Of a stretch of DNA of 64,000 nucleotides, positions 25,315 to 37,060 are shown piece after piece. The notes beneath the pieces are model-generated. The model ran no database searches, was not told the origin of the DNA, and saw nothing but the letters and a program-made list of their open reading frames with translations. Origin of the DNA: Marinicella rhabdoformis (GTDB lineage Bacteria > Pseudomonadota > Gammaproteobacteria > Xanthomonadales > Marinicellaceae). The position numbers and the translations under genes were made by a program. The stretch lies in NCBI RefSeq assembly GCF_009671245.1, contig NZ_VTFS01000001.1:214502-278501 (forward strand), in the 5' to 3' direction. How positions within the stretch are numbered: the first letter of the stretch is position 1; each line of letters starts with the position of its first letter.

Positions 25315-27927
25315 ATGTCAGATTTCTTAACAAATTACCACCAGCATGTCGCAGAACGTGCAGAACAAGGCATTGTGCCTTTGGCTTTGGACGCCGAACA
25401 GACAGCACAATTAATTGAACTATTAAAAAACCCAGCTGATAACAACACTGAAGAATTGATGTCGTTGTTTACCACTCGTATCCCTGCTGGCGTAGATGAT
25501 GCCACTTATGTCAAAGCATCTTTTCTTTCGGCCATCGTAGCTGGAGATGAATCTTCGCCTTTGATTTCTCAAATTGAAGCCATCAAAATCTTGGGCACCA
25601 TGCAAGGCGGCTACAATATTGAGCCCTTGGTTAAAGCACTAGAAAATGATGAATTGGCAGCCACAGCTGTTGAAGCTTTATCTCACACTTTATTGATGTT
25701 TGACAGTTTTTACGATATTGAAGAAATGGCCAAAGCCGGAAACAACCACGCACAAAAAGTCATGCAATCATGGGCTGATGCAGAATGGTTTACAAGCAAA
25801 GATACGTTGGCAGAAAAAATCACTTTAACCGTTTTTAAAGTTACTGGCGAAACCAACACCGATGATTTATCACCTGCACAAGATGCTTGGTCACGCCCTG
25901 ACATCCCTTTGCATGCCAAAGCGATGTTGAAAAATGCCCGTGAAGGTATCGTACCTGATGAAGAAGGTGTGATTGGCCCAATGAAATTAATAGACGAATT
26001 AGAATCTCGTGGCTTTCCTTTGGCCTATGTGGGCGACGTGGTCGGTACTGGGTCTTCACGTAAGTCAGCCATCAACTCTGTGTTATGGCACATGGGTGAT
26101 GACATTCCTTTCATTCCAAACAAACGCGCTGGCGGTTTTGTTTTGGGTGGTAAAATTGCTCCAATTTTCTTCAACACAGCTGAAGATTCGGGCGCATTAC
26201 CAATCGAGGTTGATGTTAACAACCTGAACATGGGTGATGTGATCGACGTATATCCATATGAAGGCAAAATCACCAAGCATGACAGTGATGAAATTTTGGC
26301 TGAATTTGAGTTAAAAACTGATGTATTGTTAGATGAAGTTCGTGCCGGTGGCCGCATTCCATTGATCATTGGTCGTGGTTTAACACAACGTGCCAGACAG
26401 TCTTTGGGCTTACCGCAAAGCGACATATTCCGCACACCACAAGATGTGGCCAGCAGTGACAAAGGCTATACTTTGGCCCAAAAAATGGTCGGCAAAGCCT
26501 GTGGCGTAGAAGGTGTTCGTCCAGATCAATACTGCGAACCAAAAATGACCACAGTAGGTTCACAAGACACCACTGGCCCAATGACACGTGATGAACTGAA
26601 AGATTTGGCTTGTTTAGGGTTTTCAGCAGACCTGGTGATGCAGTCATTCTGTCACACTGCAGCCTACCCTAAGCCTGTGGATGTTAAAACACATCACACC
26701 CTGCCTGACTTTATTCAAAACCGAGCTGGCGTTTCATTGCGCCCTGGTGACGGCATCATTCACTCTTGGTTGAACAGAATGTTGTTGCCTGATACGGTTG
26801 GAACCGGTGGTGATTCTCACACCCGTTTCCCATTAGGAATTTCATTCCCAGCCGGTTCTGGCTTGGTGGCCTTTGGTGCGGCAACTGGCGTCATGCCTTT
26901 AGATATGCCTGAATCTGTTTTGGTTCGATTTAAAGGCGAAATGAAACCAGGCATCACTTTACGTGATTTGGTTCATGCCATTCCTTACTATGCCATTCAA
27001 GAAGGCTTGTTAACCGTAGAGAAAAAAGGCAAGAAAAACATATTTTCTGGTCGTATTTTAGAAATTGAAGGCTTGGGTGACTTGAAAGTTGAACAAGCTT
27101 TTGAACTGTCTGATGCATCAGCTGAACGTTCTGCAGCCGCTTGTACTATCAAGCTGAATGAAGAACCTATCATTGAATACTTGAATTCAAACATCGTGCT
27201 ACTGAAGTGGATGATTGCTGAAGGTTACGGCGACAGACGCACCATAGAGCGACGCATTGTAGCAATGGAAGAATGGTTAGAGAACCCTCAATTGATGGAA
27301 GCTGATAAAGACGCAGAATATGCAGCTGTCATAGAAATTGATTTGGCTGACATCAATGAGCCGATTTTGTGTGCACCAAATGATCCAGACGATGCCAGAT
27401 TATTGTCTGAAGTACAAGGCGACAAAATTGATGAAGTGTTCATTGGCTCTTGTATGACCAACATTGGTCACTTCCGTGCCGCTGGTAAATTGTTAGATAA
27501 ATTCACCGACACCCTACCAACACGATTGTGGATAGCACCACCGACCAAGATGGACGAAGCCTTGCTAACCGAAGAAGGCTATTACAGCATCTTTGGAAAG
27601 AGCGGTGCGCGTACTGAAATGCCGGGTTGTTCTTTGTGTATGGGTAACCAAGCACGTGTGGCACCGGGCTGTACCGTGGTTTCTACATCAACACGCAACT
27701 TCCCTAACCGCCTGGGTCAAGGTGCCAACGTTTACTTGGCATCAGCTGAACTCGCTGCGATTGCTTCATTGATGGGTAAATTACCAACCGTTGAAGAATA
27801 CATGTCCTATGCATCTGTTTTAGAAGAAGGCGAAGCAGACACCTACCGTTACATGAATTTCGATCAATTAGACCGTTATTTAAAAGACGCGAAAACAGTG
27901 ACCTTGGAATTAAAACAAGTGAGCTAA
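25315..27927 (+). CDS. acnB: Bifunctional aconitate hydratase 2 / 2-methylisocitrate dehydratase
   Basis: AcnB interconverts citrate and isocitrate in the TCA cycle. The 870 residues carry the N-terminal HEAT-like domain (about 1-155), then the swivel domain ([36 protein letters not shown]) placed before the catalytic core, which is the AcnB order. The [4Fe-4S] cysteines are in [13 protein letters not shown] and [10 protein letters not shown] (CxxC). [14 protein letters not shown] is the substrate-binding histidine segment. The gene has a long untranslated leader (about 160 nt) if it is transcribed from the extended -10 at 25138. Apo-AcnB can bind RNA in other bacteria. It has its own terminator. 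Confidence 0.97.
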   Translation: MSDFLTNYHQHVAERAEQGIVPLALDAEQTAQLIELLKNPADNNTEELMSLFTTRIPAGVDDATYVKASFLSAIVAGDESSPLISQIEAIKILGTMQGGYNIEPLVKALENDELAATAVEALSHTLLMFDSFYDIEEMAKAGNNHAQKVMQSWADAEWFTSKDTLAEKITLTVFKVTGETNTDDLSPAQDAWSRPDIPLHAKAMLKNAREGIVPDEEGVIGPMKLIDELESRGFPLAYVGDVVGTGSSRKSAINSVLWHMGDDIPFIPNKRAGGFVLGGKIAPIFFNTAEDSGALPIEVDVNNLNMGDVIDVYPYEGKITKHDSDEILAEFELKTDVLLDEVRAGGRIPLIIGRGLTQRARQSLGLPQSDIFRTPQDVASSDKGYTLAQKMVGKACGVEGVRPDQYCEPKMTTVGSQDTTGPMTRDELKDLACLGFSADLVMQSFCHTAAYPKPVDVKTHHTLPDFIQNRAGVSLRPGDGIIHSWLNRMLLPDTVGTGGDSHTRFPLGISFPAGSGLVAFGAATGVMPLDMPESVLVRFKGEMKPGITLRDLVHAIPYYAIQEGLLTVEKKGKKNIFSGRILEIEGLGDLKVEQAFELSDASAERSAAACTIKLNEEPIIEYLNSNIVLLKWMIAEGYGDRRTIERRIVAMEEWLENPQLMEADKDAEYAAVIEIDLADINEPILCAPNDPDDARLLSEVQGDKIDEVFIGSCMTNIGHFRAAGKLLDKFTDTLPTRLWIAPPTKMDEALLTEEGYYSIFGKSGARTEMPGCSLCMGNQARVAPGCTVVSTSTRNFPNRLGQGANVYLASAELAAIASLMGKLPTVEEYMSYASVLEEGEADTYRYMNFDQLDRYLKDAKTVTLELKQVS

Positions 27928-27943
27928 TAGGGTGACAATCCTT

Positions 27944-27980
27944 AAAAGGCCGCACAACTGATGTTGTGCGGCCTTTTTTT
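27944..27980 (+). terminator. Rho-independent terminator of acnB
   Basis: AAAAGGCCGCACAAC (27944-27958) pairs perfectly with GTTGTGCGGCCTTTT (27963-27977) over a 4-nt loop and is followed by more T residues. It separates acnB from acnA. Confidence 0.92.
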
Positions 27981-28140
27981 ATTAATAACTGGCTGAACTC
28001 CGCTTTTAAATCAAAGCATCAAATACACCTCCTGCTACCCTATAAATTTGTGTCTAAAAATGGCATAATATTAGGTCGTATTTTTACTAACTGTTCCTGA
28101 CAGTGTTCAGACTTTTAGGAGCAAAAACAGAGGATGGTTC

Positions 28141-30804
28141 ATGAGTAACACGTTAAACACTGCCATGAAATTGGCTTGCAATAACAAATCATACACGTAT
28201 TTCAGCTTAAAAAAAATTGAAGAGCTATACGACATCAGTCGCCTGCCCTTCAGTTTAAAAATTCTTTTAGAAAACCTGTTACGAAATGAAAATGGTATAG
28301 ATGTGACAGTTGAAGACATCGAAGCCTTGTGTAAATGGGACCCCAAAGCCAAACCAGCCACTGAAATCGCTTTCACCCCTTCTCGAGTGGTATTACAAGA
28401 TTTTACCGGCGTACCTGCTGTTGTTGATTTGGCTGCCATGCGTGATGCGATGAAAGCGCTGGGCGGTGATGTTCAAAAAATCAATCCACTGTCACCAGCA
28501 GAACTGGTGATAGACCATTCCATTCAAGTAGATAAATACGGTACAGCAGATGCGGCTGTAATGAACACTCAAATAGAATTTCAACGCAACATGGAGCGTT
28601 ACGGTTTTTTAAAATGGGGCCAAACGGCATTTGATTCCTTCAGTGTGGTGCCACCAGGCAATGGTATTGTCCATCAAGTCAATTTAGAGTATTTGGCTAG
28701 GGTGATATTTGGGGCTGAACAAAATGGAGAATTGATGGCCTATCCTGACACCGTGGTGGGTACGGATTCACACACCACCATGATCAATGGCATTGGCGTT
28801 TTGGGCTGGGGTGTTGGTGGTATTGAAGCAGAAGCTGCCATGCTTGGACAAGCCATTTCCATGTTGATACCTCAGGTGGTTGGCTTTAAATTGACAGGCA
28901 ACTTACAAGAAGGTGTCACCGCTACAGATTTGGTATTAACCGTTGTAGACATGCTGCGTGAACACGGCGTGGTAGGTAAATTTGTAGAATTTTTTGGTTC
29001 TGGTTTACAACACTTACCTTTGGCAGATCGAGCCACCATTGCCAATATGGCACCTGAATACGGGGCCACTTGTGGCATATTCCCTGTTGACAAAGAGTCA
29101 CTGCGTTACCTTTCTTTGACTGGCCGCTCTGATGAACAAGTCAACTTGGTTGAGCAATATGCCAAAGCACAAGGCATGTTCCATGACGAAAACAGCATTG
29201 AAGCAGAATACACCGCTGTCTTAGAGTTAGACATGAGTACAGTGGTACCTAGCATATCAGGGCCTAAACGCCCACAAGATCGCATTGTATTGACTGAATC
29301 TAAAGAAAAATTTCAGTCGCTGTTCAAAGAATTTGAAAACGGTCGTGCGAAAAAATCTATACCTGTTGCGGCTGAACGTGGCAATTATGAATTCACAGAT
29401 GGTGACATTGCCGTTGCGGCCATCACATCTTGCACCAACACATCCAATCCCGCAGTCATGTTAGGCGCTGGCTTGCTGGCCAGGAATGCCGCAGCCAAAG
29501 GTTTAAAAGTCAAACCCTGGGTTAAGACCTCTTTAGCCCCTGGCTCTCGTGTGGTTTCACATTATTTAAATGGCGCTGGTGTGATGGATGATTTGGAGTC
29601 TCTTGGCTTTAATGTGGTTGGCTTTGGTTGTACCACCTGTATTGGAAACTCAGGCCCGTTAGATCCCGCTTTATCCTCTGCAATCAATGACAATGACTTG
29701 ATTGCCACTTCAGTATTATCAGGTAACAGAAACTTTGAAGGTCGCATTCATGCTGACATTCAAATGAATTTCCTGGCCTCACCACCTTTGGTTGTGGCAT
29801 ATGCCATTGCAGGCACCATGGATTTTGATTTACAAAATGATTCACTGGGTGATGACCAAAACGGCAATCCTATTTATTTGAAAGACATCTGGCCCAGCAA
29901 CCACGAAATAGCTGACACCATACAAAAACACGTGTCAAAAAGCAGTTTTTCTGAAGGCTATGAAGGCATCTTTGAAGGAGATGAAAACTGGGAAAAAGTA
30001 AAAACCACACAATCGGAGCTGTTTGATTGGCAAGCTGACTCCACATATATCAAAAACCCGCCATACTTTGAAGGCATGACCTTAGATGTGGGAACCATTG
30101 ATAACATTTCAGGCGCTCGCGTTTTGGCCAAATTAGGTGATTCGGTGACGACTGACCACATTTCTCCAGCAGGTGCCATCGCAGAAGATTCGCCAGCCGG
30201 GCATTACCTGAAAGCGAATGGTGTTGAGAAAGTGAATTTCAACTCATATGGCTCAAGACGCGGAAACCACGAAGTCATGATGCGTGGCACCTTTGCCAAC
30301 ATCAGATTACGAAACCAACTGGCTCCAGGCACCGAAGGTGGTTGGACCCGTCATCAACCTTCTGATGAAGAAATGAGTATCTTCGATGCCTCAATGAAGT
30401 ACCAAGCTGAAGGCACGCCTTTGGTTATCATAGGCGGCACTGAATATGGTACCGGCTCATCACGTGACTGGGCAGCTAAAGGCACTAATTTATTGGGTGT
30501 TAAAGCAGTCATCGTACAAAGCTACGAGCGCATACACAGGTCTAACTTGGTTGGCATGGGTGTCATCCCGTTGCAATTCAAACCAGGCGAAAGTGCCGAT
30601 ACATTTGAACTGACAGGTCATGAAGTCTATGACATCAGCGGCTTGAAAAATGGCGAAAGTAAAGTGGCTCAAGTTAATGCTACCAGACCAGATGGCAGCG
30701 TTGTGACTTTTGAAGTCGATGTTAGAATCGACACGCCTAAAGAAGTTGAATACTGTCGTCATGGTGGTATTTTGCACTATGTACTGAGAAACCTGGCTTC
30801 ATAA
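28141..30804 (+). CDS. acnA: Aconitate hydratase A
   Basis: AcnA is the IRP-like monomeric aconitase, stable under oxidative stress. The 887 residues match its length (891 in E. coli). The cluster cysteines are in [11 protein letters not shown] and [41 protein letters not shown] [16 protein letters not shown] and [16 protein letters not shown] are the substrate motifs. AGAGGA precedes the ATG. It follows acnB with its own 160-bp upstream region and a terminator between them, so the two aconitases are neighbours but independently expressed, an unusual closeness compared with E. coli where they are far apart. Confidence 0.97.
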   Translation: MSNTLNTAMKLACNNKSYTYFSLKKIEELYDISRLPFSLKILLENLLRNENGIDVTVEDIEALCKWDPKAKPATEIAFTPSRVVLQDFTGVPAVVDLAAMRDAMKALGGDVQKINPLSPAELVIDHSIQVDKYGTADAAVMNTQIEFQRNMERYGFLKWGQTAFDSFSVVPPGNGIVHQVNLEYLARVIFGAEQNGELMAYPDTVVGTDSHTTMINGIGVLGWGVGGIEAEAAMLGQAISMLIPQVVGFKLTGNLQEGVTATDLVLTVVDMLREHGVVGKFVEFFGSGLQHLPLADRATIANMAPEYGATCGIFPVDKESLRYLSLTGRSDEQVNLVEQYAKAQGMFHDENSIEAEYTAVLELDMSTVVPSISGPKRPQDRIVLTESKEKFQSLFKEFENGRAKKSIPVAAERGNYEFTDGDIAVAAITSCTNTSNPAVMLGAGLLARNAAAKGLKVKPWVKTSLAPGSRVVSHYLNGAGVMDDLESLGFNVVGFGCTTCIGNSGPLDPALSSAINDNDLIATSVLSGNRNFEGRIHADIQMNFLASPPLVVAYAIAGTMDFDLQNDSLGDDQNGNPIYLKDIWPSNHEIADTIQKHVSKSSFSEGYEGIFEGDENWEKVKTTQSELFDWQADSTYIKNPPYFEGMTLDVGTIDNISGARVLAKLGDSVTTDHISPAGAIAEDSPAGHYLKANGVEKVNFNSYGSRRGNHEVMMRGTFANIRLRNQLAPGTEGGWTRHQPSDEEMSIFDASMKYQAEGTPLVIIGGTEYGTGSSRDWAAKGTNLLGVKAVIVQSYERIHRSNLVGMGVIPLQFKPGESADTFELTGHEVYDISGLKNGESKVAQVNATRPDGSVVTFEVDVRIDTPKEVEYCRHGGILHYVLRNLAS

Positions 30805-30824
30805 TACAGTACTGATCAATGCTT

Positions 30825-30856
30825 AGAAAAGCAGGCTTCGGCCTGCTTTTCTAATT
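30825..30856 (+). terminator. Rho-independent terminator of acnA
   Basis: AGAAAAGCAGGC (30825-30836) and GCCTGCTTTTCT (30841-30852) form a perfect 12-bp stem closed by a TTCG tetraloop, 20 bp past the acnA stop. Confidence 0.85.
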
Positions 30857-31810
30857 TTAATCCGTCAATAATTCAAACCCATCTTCAAATATCAAATCAT
30901 TACCCAATTGAGGGAAAGCAGATGTACAATCTGATTGAGACTGCGGCGGATTGGCAGCAAATCGTATGAACTCAAAATCTCCTCTGCTGCCACTCCCCAC
31001 GCCATTGTTATCCCAAGTATGAGACATTATTCCTAGCTGAATGGTTTCAGACATACCATCATGATTGAAATACATGGGATTGGCCTGACCATCACCAGGG
31101 GCAATGATTTCAGGCGTTACATTGTTGTTATTACGCCAAGTGGTGGTACTGACACCATCGACATCATGATTGTTATAAAACGTTTCTTGCCGCCAGTCTT
31201 GAATCGCATCAGCCCAATAATAAAAGTAAAAATCACCTCCAATTCGACAAGCCAATAAATATTCTTCCATATGGACTTGCTCTGTCAGAAACAAATTAGA
31301 AACTGAATTCACCGTCTTTTTCATCTCTCGAGCAAAAGTGACTCCATTTTGTCCTTGTCCTCCCATGTTGTACATCACCCAGTTTTCATCTTGATTGTGG
31401 GTTCCAGAAGCATTTCTGATCACAAAACCAGCCGCGTTAAAACCAACATCCGGCGGCAGGTCTACGTCATCACCCGCAGAAACCCTTAAATTAAGCACCA
31501 CTGAAAAATTCCCTGTCACTTCTTGATAAATGAGTGGTCCATAGTCATCTTGAAACCAACCATTGTGATGTATCACGTCTGGAACGACAGTCAACAACCC
31601 ACCACCGATTTGCATCTCACTTGCGCGTTCATCCATTTGACCTGCACCCAATACTTGCCATGCACTGGTGTTGTTGTTCAACAAATCTATTGATTGATTG
31701 AACTCATCATCAAACGGAATGGCGCTTCCAAGTTGAAGCATTTGCCCCTTAGCAAAAACTTGACCACTGCTTATTAAACTCAAAAAACATACTGCCAATT
31801 TAATACACAT
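30857..31810 (-). CDS. Secreted protein of unknown function with C-terminal 'IFxDGFE' tail
   Basis: The 317 residues start with a signal peptide (MCIKLAVCFLSLISSGQVFA) and are rich in Asn, Asp, Gly and aromatic residues, as in extracellular beta-sandwich proteins. Segments such as DDEFNQSIDLLNNNTSAWQV and GGDFYFYYWADAIQDW recall concanavalin/laminin-G-like jelly rolls (DUF1349 type), but the match is not certain. The protein ends DLIFEDGFELLTD. A similar IFxxGFE tail occurs at the ends of many secreted proteins of Xanthomonadales and allies as I recall them, and may be a sorting or anchoring signal. AGGTGA precedes the ATG. Monocistronic. Confidence 0.7.
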   Translation of the reverse strand: MCIKLAVCFLSLISSGQVFAKGQMLQLGSAIPFDDEFNQSIDLLNNNTSAWQVLGAGQMDERASEMQIGGGLLTVVPDVIHHNGWFQDDYGPLIYQEVTGNFSVVLNLRVSAGDDVDLPPDVGFNAAGFVIRNASGTHNQDENWVMYNMGGQGQNGVTFAREMKKTVNSVSNLFLTEQVHMEEYLLACRIGGDFYFYYWADAIQDWRQETFYNNHDVDGVSTTTWRNNNNVTPEIIAPGDGQANPMYFNHDGMSETIQLGIMSHTWDNNGVGSGSRGDFEFIRFAANPPQSQSDCTSAFPQLGNDLIFEDGFELLTD

Positions 31811-32009
31811 AATTTCACCTCACCCACTATCCTACAGATAAATTTGATTAACACATGTTCAGACTACTGTCTTTGGCCTCAACCGTGAAGGACTTGGCAG
31901 TTTTTATTTGGTATTTATAATTATCATCATTATGAAAAACACAATCCGTCTATTTTTGTCATTTCATAGCCATACACAGTAAACTTCAATGATGACATTT
32001 CATCTTTTT

Positions 32010-32018
32010 TGGTACAAT
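32010..32018 (+). promoter_or_regulatory. Extended -10 promoter before the DUF1207-like gene
   Basis: TGGTACAAT, identical to the mfd extended -10, lies about 40 nt upstream of ATG 32058; an ATGACA at 31992-31997 is a possible, closely spaced -35. Confidence 0.38.
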
Positions 32019-32057
32019 TCAGTGCATCAACAATAAAGACAAAAATATATCTTACCC

Positions 32058-33038
32058 ATGAACATTCGATTGATAATAATTTTTACCTTCAGTAGTTGCT
32101 TAACCCCTGCTTATGCCATTAAAGAACAGCCACTGATTGATCAAATAACCACATGCTCAGCCATAAAAGAGGAACAAAGTAGGTTGGCATGCTATGACGC
32201 CATAGCAACAACCAAAACAACCAAGCCTCTGGCCTCAAAAGAACAAACCCCCACCAGCACTCACACCATCACCAAACAGTCATTCCCACATTTAATCGCT
32301 GACTTGAATGAAACCAATTTACAGTTCAGTTATGGCCAGTTGGATTTCTTAGGCCATGATTTCAACTCGGTATTGCTGGGTGTTGGAAAAAACCAGTCGG
32401 TTAAAACTTGGCAATTCAAGTCCAGCAATCCCATAACATTCAGTGTGTTCGGCCAGATTCGGTCTCAATTTGATGTCAGCCAAATAGACACCAGGAATAA
32501 CAGGGGCGGTGCCTTAATTAACACAGATTTTTCGGTCGGTGGAGCACTGGTTCAAAACTTAGCAGATTGGTCATGGCGTTTTTCATACACCCACAGGAGC
32601 ACACATTTAGGAGATGAATTCCTCATAGACAACCCAGAGTATATCGAAGACAGATTGAACTTATCCTATGAAACCGTCAAATGGACCGCATCACGTTCAA
32701 TCAACAGCTGGGACGTATATGCCGGCTTAGGTTTGATAACCCGTTCAGAACCCGGTAATTTAGGCAAACACATGTGGCAAGCAGGGGCTCAATACCTTGG
32801 CCAAACCCCATGGTTGAACGCTCCATACTTACGACCCGTGGTAGGCTTGGATTTAAAGTCATGGGAAGCAGCTGACTGGGTAATTAATGCCACATTCAGA
32901 GCAGGTATAGAAATCCAAGAGTTAACTGACTTACCTTTTCAAATTTTGTTTGAATACCAAGATGGGCACTCGCCCTACGGACAGTTTTACACCGAAGATT
33001 TGAGTTTTATGGGACTGACCTTTTTACAGAACTGGTAA
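32058..33038 (+). CDS. DUF1207-like outer-membrane beta-barrel protein
   Basis: The 326 residues have a signal peptide ending in TPAYA, then a short segment ITTCSAIKEEQSRLACYDAI, a two-cysteine motif seen at the mature N-terminus of several envelope proteins. From about residue 80 alternating hydrophobic strands predominate, with SYTHRSTHLGDEFL and NLSYETVKWTASRSI matching the DUF1207 pattern (HxSSHLGDE...LSYE). The protein ends in an aromatic residue (FLQNW), as outer-membrane barrels do. Function unknown; a lipid or nutrient barrel is likely. It is convergent with dapB. Confidence 0.68.
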   Translation: MNIRLIIIFTFSSCLTPAYAIKEQPLIDQITTCSAIKEEQSRLACYDAIATTKTTKPLASKEQTPTSTHTITKQSFPHLIADLNETNLQFSYGQLDFLGHDFNSVLLGVGKNQSVKTWQFKSSNPITFSVFGQIRSQFDVSQIDTRNNRGGALINTDFSVGGALVQNLADWSWRFSYTHRSTHLGDEFLIDNPEYIEDRLNLSYETVKWTASRSINSWDVYAGLGLITRSEPGNLGKHMWQAGAQYLGQTPWLNAPYLRPVVGLDLKSWEAADWVINATFRAGIEIQELTDLPFQILFEYQDGHSPYGQFYTEDLSFMGLTFLQNW

Positions 33039-33061
33039 AAAGGTCAATAATTTTAAATTGA

Positions 33062-33835
33062 TCAACCCATGATGACGTGGTTGAGGTCATAAAAACCCTT
33101 GCTTTTGCCTTTAATCCACAGAGCTGCTTGCAAGGCACCTTGGGCAAACACGTCAGGGTCATGCGCAGAATGTTCTAATGTGATGGTTTCACTGTTCAAT
33201 TCACAGGTGACTTCGTGTATACCAGGAATTTCACCTTTACGTACGGCCTCAATTTTAACGTCACCTAATTGAAACTGAGACTCAGAAAATTTTTGCATTT
33301 TTCCAGAAGAGTCAACCGCTTGAGCCAAGCTGATGGCCGTACCAGAAGGCGCGTCCTTCTTATGTATATGATGCGTTTCTTTGATGGAAAAATCAGCATC
33401 TGGATTAAATTGCTTGATGATTTGGAGCATGTTTTTCAATACTTGGACGTTGATTGAAAAGTTACTCGTCCACATCACAGGAATGAATTTAGATGCATGG
33501 GCCAATCGGTCATATTGCGCTTGTACCAATCCAGTGGTTCCACTGACCAAAGCCGTTTCACTCATCACACAAAAATCAACCAGCTCGTCGAAGCCTGCTG
33601 ATTGACTGAAATCAATCATCACATCTGCTGCTGTGCCATCGGTGTTGTAACTGGCCAAAACATTCATCGCTGGCAAGCCAGCCAATTCACCCAAATCTTT
33701 ACCCAGTGATGGACTGTTTTCAGAAACCAATCCCGCCAACAGCTCACAATCATCTGACGCAGCAATCAATCGAATCAAACATTTTCCCAAACGGCCAGAG
33801 GCACCAGCCACAATGATTTTCAATTTATCCGTCAT
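33062..33835 (-). CDS. dapB: 4-hydroxy-tetrahydrodipicolinate reductase
   Basis: DapB makes tetrahydrodipicolinate with NAD(P)H in lysine and peptidoglycan precursor synthesis. The 257 residues include the Rossmann motif VAGASGRLGKCLIRL, LVSGTTGL, WTSNFSINVQVL and the substrate-binding ETHHIHKKDAPSGTA, where the histidine and lysine are catalytic. It starts only 4 bp after the dnaJ stop, so it is probably expressed from the heat-shock operon as well, an arrangement known from Xanthomonas and relatives. Cytoplasmic homotetramer by family. Confidence 0.96.
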   Translation of the reverse strand: MTDKLKIIVAGASGRLGKCLIRLIAASDDCELLAGLVSENSPSLGKDLGELAGLPAMNVLASYNTDGTAADVMIDFSQSAGFDELVDFCVMSETALVSGTTGLVQAQYDRLAHASKFIPVMWTSNFSINVQVLKNMLQIIKQFNPDADFSIKETHHIHKKDAPSGTAISLAQAVDSSGKMQKFSESQFQLGDVKIEAVRKGEIPGIHEVTCELNSETITLEHSAHDPDVFAQGALQAALWIKGKSKGFYDLNHVIMG

Positions 33836-33839
33836 GCCA

Positions 33840-34988
33840 TCAACCGGTCATTTTATCTAAAAATGATTTCACATTATCAAACCAACCTTTTTTGCGTGGG
33901 TTGTTTTTGTCACCCGACGCTTTGATGGTTTTGTCTAATTGCTCTATTAAATCTTTTTGCTCACCAGACAAACTCACTGGCGTCTCAACATTGACTTTAC
34001 AGTGCAAGTCTCCAGTACTGTGCGAACGAATTGATTTCACACCCTTGCCTCGTAAACGGAACTGTTTACCAGACTGTGTTTCTGCCGGCACTTTTAACTT
34101 AACTTCACCTGTCAAAGTCGGCACGATGATTTCACCACCTAGACAGGCTGTAGCAAAGTCTATCGGCATCTCACAGAATAAATGATCACCTTCTCTGACA
34201 AAAATCTTATGTGGAATCACATGGATATCCACATACAAGTCACCGGCTGGACCGCCTTGTGGACCTGCTTCACCTTTTCCAGACAATCTGATGCGATCGC
34301 CTTGATCTACACCTGCTGGAATTTTAACGTTCAACTTAGTTTTTTCTTGCTTGCGACCTTGCCCGTGACAAGAACCACAAGGGTTTGAAATGGTTTGGCC
34401 TTGACCCTTACAATCAGGACATGCCTGTTGAACAGAAAACATGCCTTGCTGCATGCGAACCTGACCCACACCACCACAAGTAGAGCACGTCGAAGTCTTT
34501 CCGTCTTTTGATCCCGTACCATGACATGGATCACAAGAAACCATTGTCGGGATATTGATTTCTTTAGAAACGCCATTGATGGCTTCTTCTAATTCAACGG
34601 TCATTTCAATTTGAACGTCGCGACCACGTTGTGGACCTTGACGCCCACGACCCCGACCGCCGCCGCCAAAAATATCACTGAAGATGTCACCAAACATGTC
34701 ACCGACGTCACCGTGGAAACCGCCGCCGCCAAAACCACCGGGACCTTGTCCACCGCCTTGACCAGATACCGCATCAAAGCCATATTGATCGTATGCTTGG
34801 CGTTTTTGTTCGTCCTTTAAGATTTCATAAGCCATTTGGGCTTCTTTGAATTTATCTTGCGCACTCGGATCATCGGCATTCCTGTCAGGATGAAGTTTCA
34901 TCGCTGTGCGTTTGAATGCTTTTTTGATTTCTGCCGCTGTGGCTGATTTTTCAATGCCCAGAATCTTGTATAAATCTTTTTGTGCCAT
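33840..34988 (-). CDS. dnaJ: Chaperone protein DnaJ
   Basis: DnaJ stimulates the ATPase of DnaK and delivers substrates. The 382 residues show the J domain with HPD ([10 protein letters not shown], about 30-40), a Gly/Phe-rich linker (about 75-120), four CxxCxGxG zinc repeats ([32 protein letters not shown]) and the C-terminal substrate-binding domains. It lies downstream of dnaK; between them is a hairpin that may reduce readthrough. dapB follows after 4 bp. Confidence 0.97.
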   Translation of the reverse strand: MAQKDLYKILGIEKSATAAEIKKAFKRTAMKLHPDRNADDPSAQDKFKEAQMAYEILKDEQKRQAYDQYGFDAVSGQGGGQGPGGFGGGGFHGDVGDMFGDIFSDIFGGGGRGRGRQGPQRGRDVQIEMTVELEEAINGVSKEINIPTMVSCDPCHGTGSKDGKTSTCSTCGGVGQVRMQQGMFSVQQACPDCKGQGQTISNPCGSCHGQGRKQEKTKLNVKIPAGVDQGDRIRLSGKGEAGPQGGPAGDLYVDIHVIPHKIFVREGDHLFCEMPIDFATACLGGEIIVPTLTGEVKLKVPAETQSGKQFRLRGKGVKSIRSHSTGDLHCKVNVETPVSLSGEQKDLIEQLDKTIKASGDKNNPRKKGWFDNVKSFLDKMTG

Positions 34989-35014
34989 GATTTTTAATCG
35001 AGTCTTTATATTCT

Positions 35015-35048
35015 AAAAAACCGCCTGAAACTTATTTGCTCCAGGCGG
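35015..35048 (-). terminator. Intercistronic hairpin between dnaK and dnaJ
   Basis: On the minus strand CCGCCTG (35048-35042) pairs with CAGGCGG (35027-35021) across a 14-nt loop and is followed by TTTTTT. It has the form of a terminator and probably attenuates transcription from dnaK into dnaJ-dapB. Confidence 0.6.
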
Positions 35049-35071
35049 TGTATTACATAACCAGTAATTAA

Positions 35072-35086
35072 GGTGAGTCACTCACC
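35072..35086. repeat. Perfect 15-bp palindrome after dnaK
   Basis: GGTGAGT-C-ACTCACC lies 7 bp past the dnaK stop. The loop would be too tight for a full hairpin, so a protein-binding site or an mRNA-stability element is possible. Confidence 0.4.
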
Positions 35087-35093
35087 CACTGAT

Positions 35094-37019
35094 TTATTTT
35101 TTGTCGTCGTTTACTTCTTCAAATTCAGCATCAACAACATCATCATTACCACCAGCCGCTTCTTCACCCGCTGCGGCATCACCTGCTGCTTGTTCTGCTT
35201 GAGCCGCTTGAGCCACTTTTTGCATCACAGGTTGAATCGCTTCTTGTAACTTGTTACTGGCGGCTTCAATGGCTGCTTTGTCATTACCTTTAGTGGCTTC
35301 ATTTACAGCTTCCACACCTGCTTCAATCGCTGCTTTCTCACCGTCTTCGATGATTTCTTTGTGCTCTTCCAACATTTGCTTCGCAGAGTGTGTCATCGCA
35401 TCGGCACCGTTACGTGCTTGTGCCAACTCTTGGAACTCTTTGTCTTTTTCAGCGTTCAACTCAGCATCTTTAATCATGTTTTCAATTTCTTCGTCTGATA
35501 ATCCAGAACCCGACTTGATTTCAATGCGTTGCTCTTTGCCGGTCGCTTTGTCTTTCGCTGATACATGAATGATACCATTGGCATCTATATCAAAAGACAC
35601 TTCAATCTGTGGCATGCCACGAGGTGCTGCTGTAATGCCTTCCAAGTTGAATTGACCCAAAGATTTGTTCGCTTGTGCCACTTCACGCTCACCTTGTAAT
35701 ACATGAACCGTTACAGCAGATTGATTGTCTTCAGCCGTTGAGAACACTTGAGATGCCTTGGTAGGGATCGTTGTGTTTTTCTCAATCAACTTAGTCATCA
35801 CGCCACCCAAGGTTTCAATACCTAATGACAATGGTGTCACGTCTAACAACAGAACGTCTTTCACATCACCAGACAATACACCACCTTGAACCGCTGCACC
35901 CATGGCAACTGCTTCATCAGGGTTCACATCTTTACGCGGTTTTTTACCAAAAGTCGCTTCTACAATGGTTTGTACCGCTGGCATACGTGTTTGACCACCA
36001 ACCAAAATAACGTCAGAAATTTCATTCAATGAAACACCTGCGTCTTTAATCGCTGTCTCACATGGTGCCACAGTGCGTTTAACCAAATCTTCTACCAAAG
36101 ACTCTAATTTAGAACGTGTGATTTTCACATTCATGTGTTTAGGGCCTGATGCATCAGCCGTGATGTACGGCAAGTTAACTTCCGTTTGATCCAAAGATGA
36201 CAATTCGATTTTTGCTTTTTCAGCCGCTTCTTTCAAACGCTGCAAAGCCAATGGATCATTTTTCAAATCAACGCCTTGGTCTTTTTTGAATTCAGAAACC
36301 AAGTAATCCATCACGCGGTTATCGAAATCTTCACCACCCAAGAATGTGTCACCATTGGTCGCCAACACTTCGAATTGTTGCTCACCATCGATGTCAGCAA
36401 TCTCAATGATTGAGATATCGAATGTACCACCACCTAAGTCATAAACAGCGATGGTTCTGTCACCACCTTTTTTGTCCATGCCGTAAGCCAAAGCCGCAGC
36501 TGTAGGCTCATTGATGATGCGTTTCACTTCTAAACCGGCAATTTTACCTGCATCTTTGGTCGCTTGACGTTGAGAGTCATTGAAGTAAGCAGGGACTGTA
36601 ATGACCGCTTGTGTCACTTCAGTACCCAAATAATCTTCAGCCGTTGCTTTCATTTTTTCTAAAATTCGTGCTGACACTTCTTGTGGCGCCATTTTCTTAC
36701 CGCGAACTTCAACCCAAGCATCACCGTTGTCTGCACCTACAATTTTGTAAGGCACGATGTCTTTGTCTTTTTTCACCACGTCTTCGGTCACTTTACGACC
36801 GATCAAACGTTTGATCGCGAATAATGTATTTTCTGGGTTGGTCACTGCTTGTCTTTTTGCAGATTGACCGACCATGGTTTTACCGTCTTCGGTAAATGCC
36901 ACAATTGAAGGTGTTGTGCGATCGCCTTCAGCGTTCTCAATCACCTTGATGTCGTTACCTTCCATGATGGCAACACATGAATTGGTTGTTCCTAAATCGA
37001 TACCTATAACTTTTGACAT
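35094..37019 (-). CDS. dnaK: Chaperone protein DnaK (Hsp70)
   Basis: The 641 residues are the full Hsp70: [21 protein letters not shown] starts the ATPase domain, with [29 protein letters not shown] and [13 protein letters not shown], then [14 protein letters not shown] opens the substrate-binding domain, followed by a helical lid and an Ala/Gly-rich tail ending in [12 protein letters not shown], close to the usual EEVxDxK. AGAGGA precedes the ATG. A second sigma32-type promoter sits in the gap after grpE, so dnaK can be transcribed on its own. Confidence 0.98.
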   Translation of the reverse strand: MSKVIGIDLGTTNSCVAIMEGNDIKVIENAEGDRTTPSIVAFTEDGKTMVGQSAKRQAVTNPENTLFAIKRLIGRKVTEDVVKKDKDIVPYKIVGADNGDAWVEVRGKKMAPQEVSARILEKMKATAEDYLGTEVTQAVITVPAYFNDSQRQATKDAGKIAGLEVKRIINEPTAAALAYGMDKKGGDRTIAVYDLGGGTFDISIIEIADIDGEQQFEVLATNGDTFLGGEDFDNRVMDYLVSEFKKDQGVDLKNDPLALQRLKEAAEKAKIELSSLDQTEVNLPYITADASGPKHMNVKITRSKLESLVEDLVKRTVAPCETAIKDAGVSLNEISDVILVGGQTRMPAVQTIVEATFGKKPRKDVNPDEAVAMGAAVQGGVLSGDVKDVLLLDVTPLSLGIETLGGVMTKLIEKNTTIPTKASQVFSTAEDNQSAVTVHVLQGEREVAQANKSLGQFNLEGITAAPRGMPQIEVSFDIDANGIIHVSAKDKATGKEQRIEIKSGSGLSDEEIENMIKDAELNAEKDKEFQELAQARNGADAMTHSAKQMLEEHKEIIEDGEKAAIEAGVEAVNEATKGNDKAAIEAASNKLQEAIQPVMQKVAQAAQAEQAAGDAAAGEEAAGGNDDVVDAEFEEVNDDKK

Positions 37020-37060
37020 TATAAAATCCTCTTAAATAATAAATTTTTTGATTGACTGGT

